Of a DNA stretch of 9,096 nt, positions 6,922-9,096 are shown one piece after another. The notes under the pieces are model-generated. The model had not been told where the DNA came from. It was given only the letters and a program-made list of their open reading frames with translations, and ran no database searches. Origin of the DNA: Eubacterium sp. Lineage in GTDB: Bacteria > Bacillota > Clostridia > Oscillospirales > Acutalibacteraceae. The translations under genes were made by a program, and so were the position numbers. The stretch lies in NCBI GenBank assembly GCA_029052085.1, contig JAIDJS010000352.1, forward strand, positions 1 to 9,096. The letters run 5' to 3'. How positions within the stretch are numbered: position 1 is the first letter of the stretch; each line of letters begins with the position of its first letter.

Positions 6922-8619
6922 ATGCTATTGACTAAATTTGGCGAAGAGCTTGATATGGAGAATCCATTAAGCGAATATCCTCGCCCACAGTTCGTAAGAA
7001 ACAGCTACATAAACTTAAATGGAAAATGGAAATGCGAATTTTCAAACAGCAGCTCGCTGCCTGAAACATTTTCAACCGATATTATTGTTCCTTTTTCCCC
7101 GGAAACTCCGCTTTCGGGTGTGAACCGTGTACTCAGTCCGAATGAATTTCTGCATTATGAAAAGGTTTTTGAGATTTCGGATGATTTCAATAGGGGCAGA
7201 GTGTTTATCCATTTCGGTGCTGTAGACCAGATTGCAACCGTTTTTGTTAACGGTTCGGAAATCGGAACACATAAGGGTGGATATACGCCGTTTAAATTTG
7301 AAATAACGGATTATATCCGAACAGGAAAGAATACGTTGAATGTTACGGTTGTTGATTATTCCGATACAAAGGAATATTCAAAAGGTAAGCAGAAATTCAA
7401 GCGCGGCGGAATATGGTATAGCCCTCAAAGCGGTATCTGGCAGACAGTATGGCTTGAAAGCACCCCGAAAAAATTTCTTGAACGTGTTAAAATCACTCCG
7501 GATTATGATAAGGAGCAGGTGCATTTTGAGTTTTTCGGAACAGATGATGTTGTTACAACCATTTATGACGGCGATGAAATCATTGCCGAAACAAAGGAAA
7601 CAACCGTTAAGATGCCTGATTTCAAAGCATGGTCACCTGAAAATCCTTTCCTTTATCATGTAACCTTTAATGCCTGCGGCGAGGTTATAAAGTCTTATTT
7701 CGGTATGCGTAAATTCTCTGTAGGAGAGGATGAAAACGGTATTAAAAGGCTGTTCCTCAATAATAAACCGTATTTCCATAACGGTCTTCTTGATCAGGGC
7801 TATTATCCGGACGGATTTTTAACTCCTCCAAGCAACAGTGCTATGGAATTTGATGTTAAGAAAATGAAAGAGCTTGGCTTTAACATGCTGCGAAAGCATA
7901 TTAAAATAGAGCCGCTTCTCTGGTATCATTACTGCGATGTAAACGGCATTCTTGTTTGGCAGGATATGGTAAACGGCGGTGGTAATTACGGACTTGAAAT
8001 ATCTGTTTGGCCTTTCATCGGAATAAATCTTGATGATACGAATTATAAAACCTTTAAGAGAACAGATAAGGAAGCAAGAGATTTGTATTATCAGGAGTTA
8101 ACCGAAATGGTTGATTATCTGTATAATTGCCCTTGTATTGCGCTCTGGGTGCCTTTTAATGAGGGCTGGGGTCAGTTTGATTCCAGAATCGCTTATGAAA
8201 TGCTGAAAAAGATGGATCCGTCCAGAACGATTGATTCAACCTCCGGCTGGCATGACAGGGGCTCTTCCGATGTCATTTCAAAGCATATTTATTTTACTCC
8301 GATTAAGGTAAAAGCAGGAAACAGACCGTATGTGCTTTCCGAATTCGGCGGCTACTCGCAGAAAATAGAAGGTCATACCTTCAACAATAAGATGTTCGGT
8401 TATAAAATCTATAAAACAAAGGAAAGTCTTACAAAGGCATATAAACGAACATTTGAAAAAACAATTATTCCTCAGATTAAAACAGGGCTTTCGGCAACTG
8501 TTTATACCCAGGTAACGGATGTTGAGGATGAGCTTAACGGAATTTTAACGTATGACAGAAAAGTAGTTAAAATAGACGAAGCAACGATAAAAGAAATAAA
8601 CAGAAAGGTTAAATTATAA
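6922..8619 (+). CDS. Glycoside hydrolase family 2 enzyme, cytoplasmic
   Basis: A 565-residue family 2 retaining beta-glycosidase. Seen in order: a jelly-roll sugar-binding domain, about residues 12-180, with [18 protein letters not shown] and [18 protein letters not shown]; an immunoglobulin-like middle domain, about 185-268; and a TIM barrel to the end. E414 in [10 protein letters not shown] is the expected acid/base and E474 in VLSEFGGYS the expected nucleophile; both are intact. There is no signal peptide, so it should act in the cytoplasm on imported oligosaccharides or glycosides. It is much shorter than LacZ (over 1000 residues) and close to beta-glucuronidase in size. The specificity (galactoside, glucuronide, mannoside or other) cannot be read from the sequence, so no symbol is given. 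The start follows GGGG at 6911-6914 with a 7-base spacer. No convincing promoter lies between the preceding terminator and this gene, and no transporter or regulator adjoins it. Confidence 0.93.
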   Translation: MLLTKFGEELDMENPLSEYPRPQFVRNSYINLNGKWKCEFSNSSSLPETFSTDIIVPFSPETPLSGVNRVLSPNEFLHYEKVFEISDDFNRGRVFIHFGAVDQIATVFVNGSEIGTHKGGYTPFKFEITDYIRTGKNTLNVTVVDYSDTKEYSKGKQKFKRGGIWYSPQSGIWQTVWLESTPKKFLERVKITPDYDKEQVHFEFFGTDDVVTTIYDGDEIIAETKETTVKMPDFKAWSPENPFLYHVTFNACGEVIKSYFGMRKFSVGEDENGIKRLFLNNKPYFHNGLLDQGYYPDGFLTPPSNSAMEFDVKKMKELGFNMLRKHIKIEPLLWYHYCDVNGILVWQDMVNGGGNYGLEISVWPFIGINLDDTNYKTFKRTDKEARDLYYQELTEMVDYLYNCPCIALWVPFNEGWGQFDSRIAYEMLKKMDPSRTIDSTSGWHDRGSSDVISKHIYFTPIKVKAGNRPYVLSEFGGYSQKIEGHTFNNKMFGYKIYKTKESLTKAYKRTFEKTIIPQIKTGLSATVYTQVTDVEDELNGILTYDRKVVKIDEATIKEINRKVKL

Positions 8620-8620
8620 A

Positions 8621-9096
8621 ATGAATCAGCTTGAAGTAAAAGACGGCGTAAAAGCTGTAATCAAAACCAATATGGGCGATATGGAATTTGTTTTGTTTCC
8701 GGAAATTGCCCCAAAAGCAGTAGAAAACTTTGTAACCCATGCAAAAGAGGGTTATTATAATGGTCTTATTTTCCATCGTGTAATCAAGGACTTTATGATT
8801 CAGGGCGGCGATCCGACAGGAACAGGCTGCGGCGGAGAATCTATTTACGGCAAATCCTTTGAGGATGAATTTTCAATAGATGCCCGCAATTATTACGGCG
8901 CGCTTTCCATGGCGAATTCCGGTCCGAATACAAACGGCAGCCAGTTTTTCATTGTGCAGGCTAAATCCGTTCCTGCAAATCTTTTAGGTCAGATGGAACA
9001 GCTTAAGGATAACGGCTATCCGGAAGACGTTATTGAAAACTATAAAAAGGTTGGCGGCACACCTTGGCTTGATTTTCATCATACTGTTTTCGGTCA
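8621..9096 (+). CDS. Cyclophilin-type peptidyl-prolyl cis-trans isomerase, 3' end outside window
   Basis: The first 158 residues of a cyclophilin, which catalyses cis-trans isomerisation of proline peptide bonds during folding. Seen: [20 protein letters not shown], the catalytic-arginine motif [34 protein letters not shown], and LDFHHTVFG at the window edge. Between FFI and LDFHHTVFG there is an insertion of about 35 residues (around [19 protein letters not shown]), a type I associate with Firmicutes cyclophilins. No signal peptide is present, so it is a cytoplasmic PpiB-like enzyme. It starts one base after the glycoside hydrolase stop. Its only purine-rich site, AAAGG at 8604-8608, is about 12 bases away, which is weak and far, so translation may depend on coupling to the upstream gene. 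The rest of the C-terminus, only a short piece in the family, is beyond base 9096. Confidence 0.95.
   Translation, partial: MNQLEVKDGVKAVIKTNMGDMEFVLFPEIAPKAVENFVTHAKEGYYNGLIFHRVIKDFMIQGGDPTGTGCGGESIYGKSFEDEFSIDARNYYGALSMANSGPNTNGSQFFIVQAKSVPANLLGQMEQLKDNGYPEDVIENYKKVGGTPWLDFHHTVFG

Noticed and set aside
7340..7663. Plus-strand 107-residue open frame within the glycoside hydrolase
   Set aside because: It overlaps the sugar-binding and middle domains of the real gene in another frame and has no ribosome binding site or motif.
1..9096. CRISPR array, insertion sequence, phage or toxin-antitoxin module
   Set aside because: No regularly spaced direct repeats, terminal inverted repeats, transposase or integrase motifs, or paired small genes of that kind were seen.

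Overview
The window reads as a piece of a low-GC, gut-type Clostridia chromosome (Oscillospiraceae/Ruminococcus-like is my best guess). The grounds are strong AGGAGG-type ribosome binding sites, AT-rich sigma-A-type promoters, the clostridial-style short LeuC/LeuD, and a cyclophilin with the insertion often seen in Firmicutes. It is ordinary chromosomal gene content. I see no CRISPR array, transposon, phage gene, tRNA or rRNA.

Layout: (1) Minus strand, 1-2300: a two-gene unit transcribed leftward. It starts with a 520-residue lipoprotein carrying a C-terminal zincin-type HEFMH motif. Sixteen bases later comes ychF, the conserved ribosome-associated ATPase, whose last third lies outside the window. 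(2) 2301-2449: a compact divergent promoter region. The leftward and rightward promoters share almost the whole -35 box. (3) Plus strand, 2450-6399: a tightly packed branched-chain amino acid operon, ilvB-ilvN-leuC-leuD, with gaps of 2, 23 and 10 bases. It is followed by a 135-residue gene I do not recognise (6438-6845) and a rho-independent terminator (about 6857-6898). (4) Plus strand, 6922-9096: a cytoplasmic family 2 glycoside hydrolase, then, after one base, a cyclophilin-type peptidyl-prolyl isomerase that runs off the right edge.

How the genes work together: IlvB and IlvN form acetolactate synthase, the first committed step to valine, leucine and (via acetohydroxybutyrate) isoleucine. 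LeuC and LeuD form isopropylmalate isomerase in the leucine branch. The remaining pathway genes (ilvC, ilvD, leuA, leuB) are not in the window and must be elsewhere if the pathway is complete. The predicted operon leader is only about 30 bases, so there is no room for a T-box or peptide attenuator; control would have to act at the promoter or through IlvN feedback. The parts least explained by known biology are the lipoprotein metallopeptidase candidate, the unknown gene at the end of the ilv-leu operon, and the shared -35 promoter arrangement.
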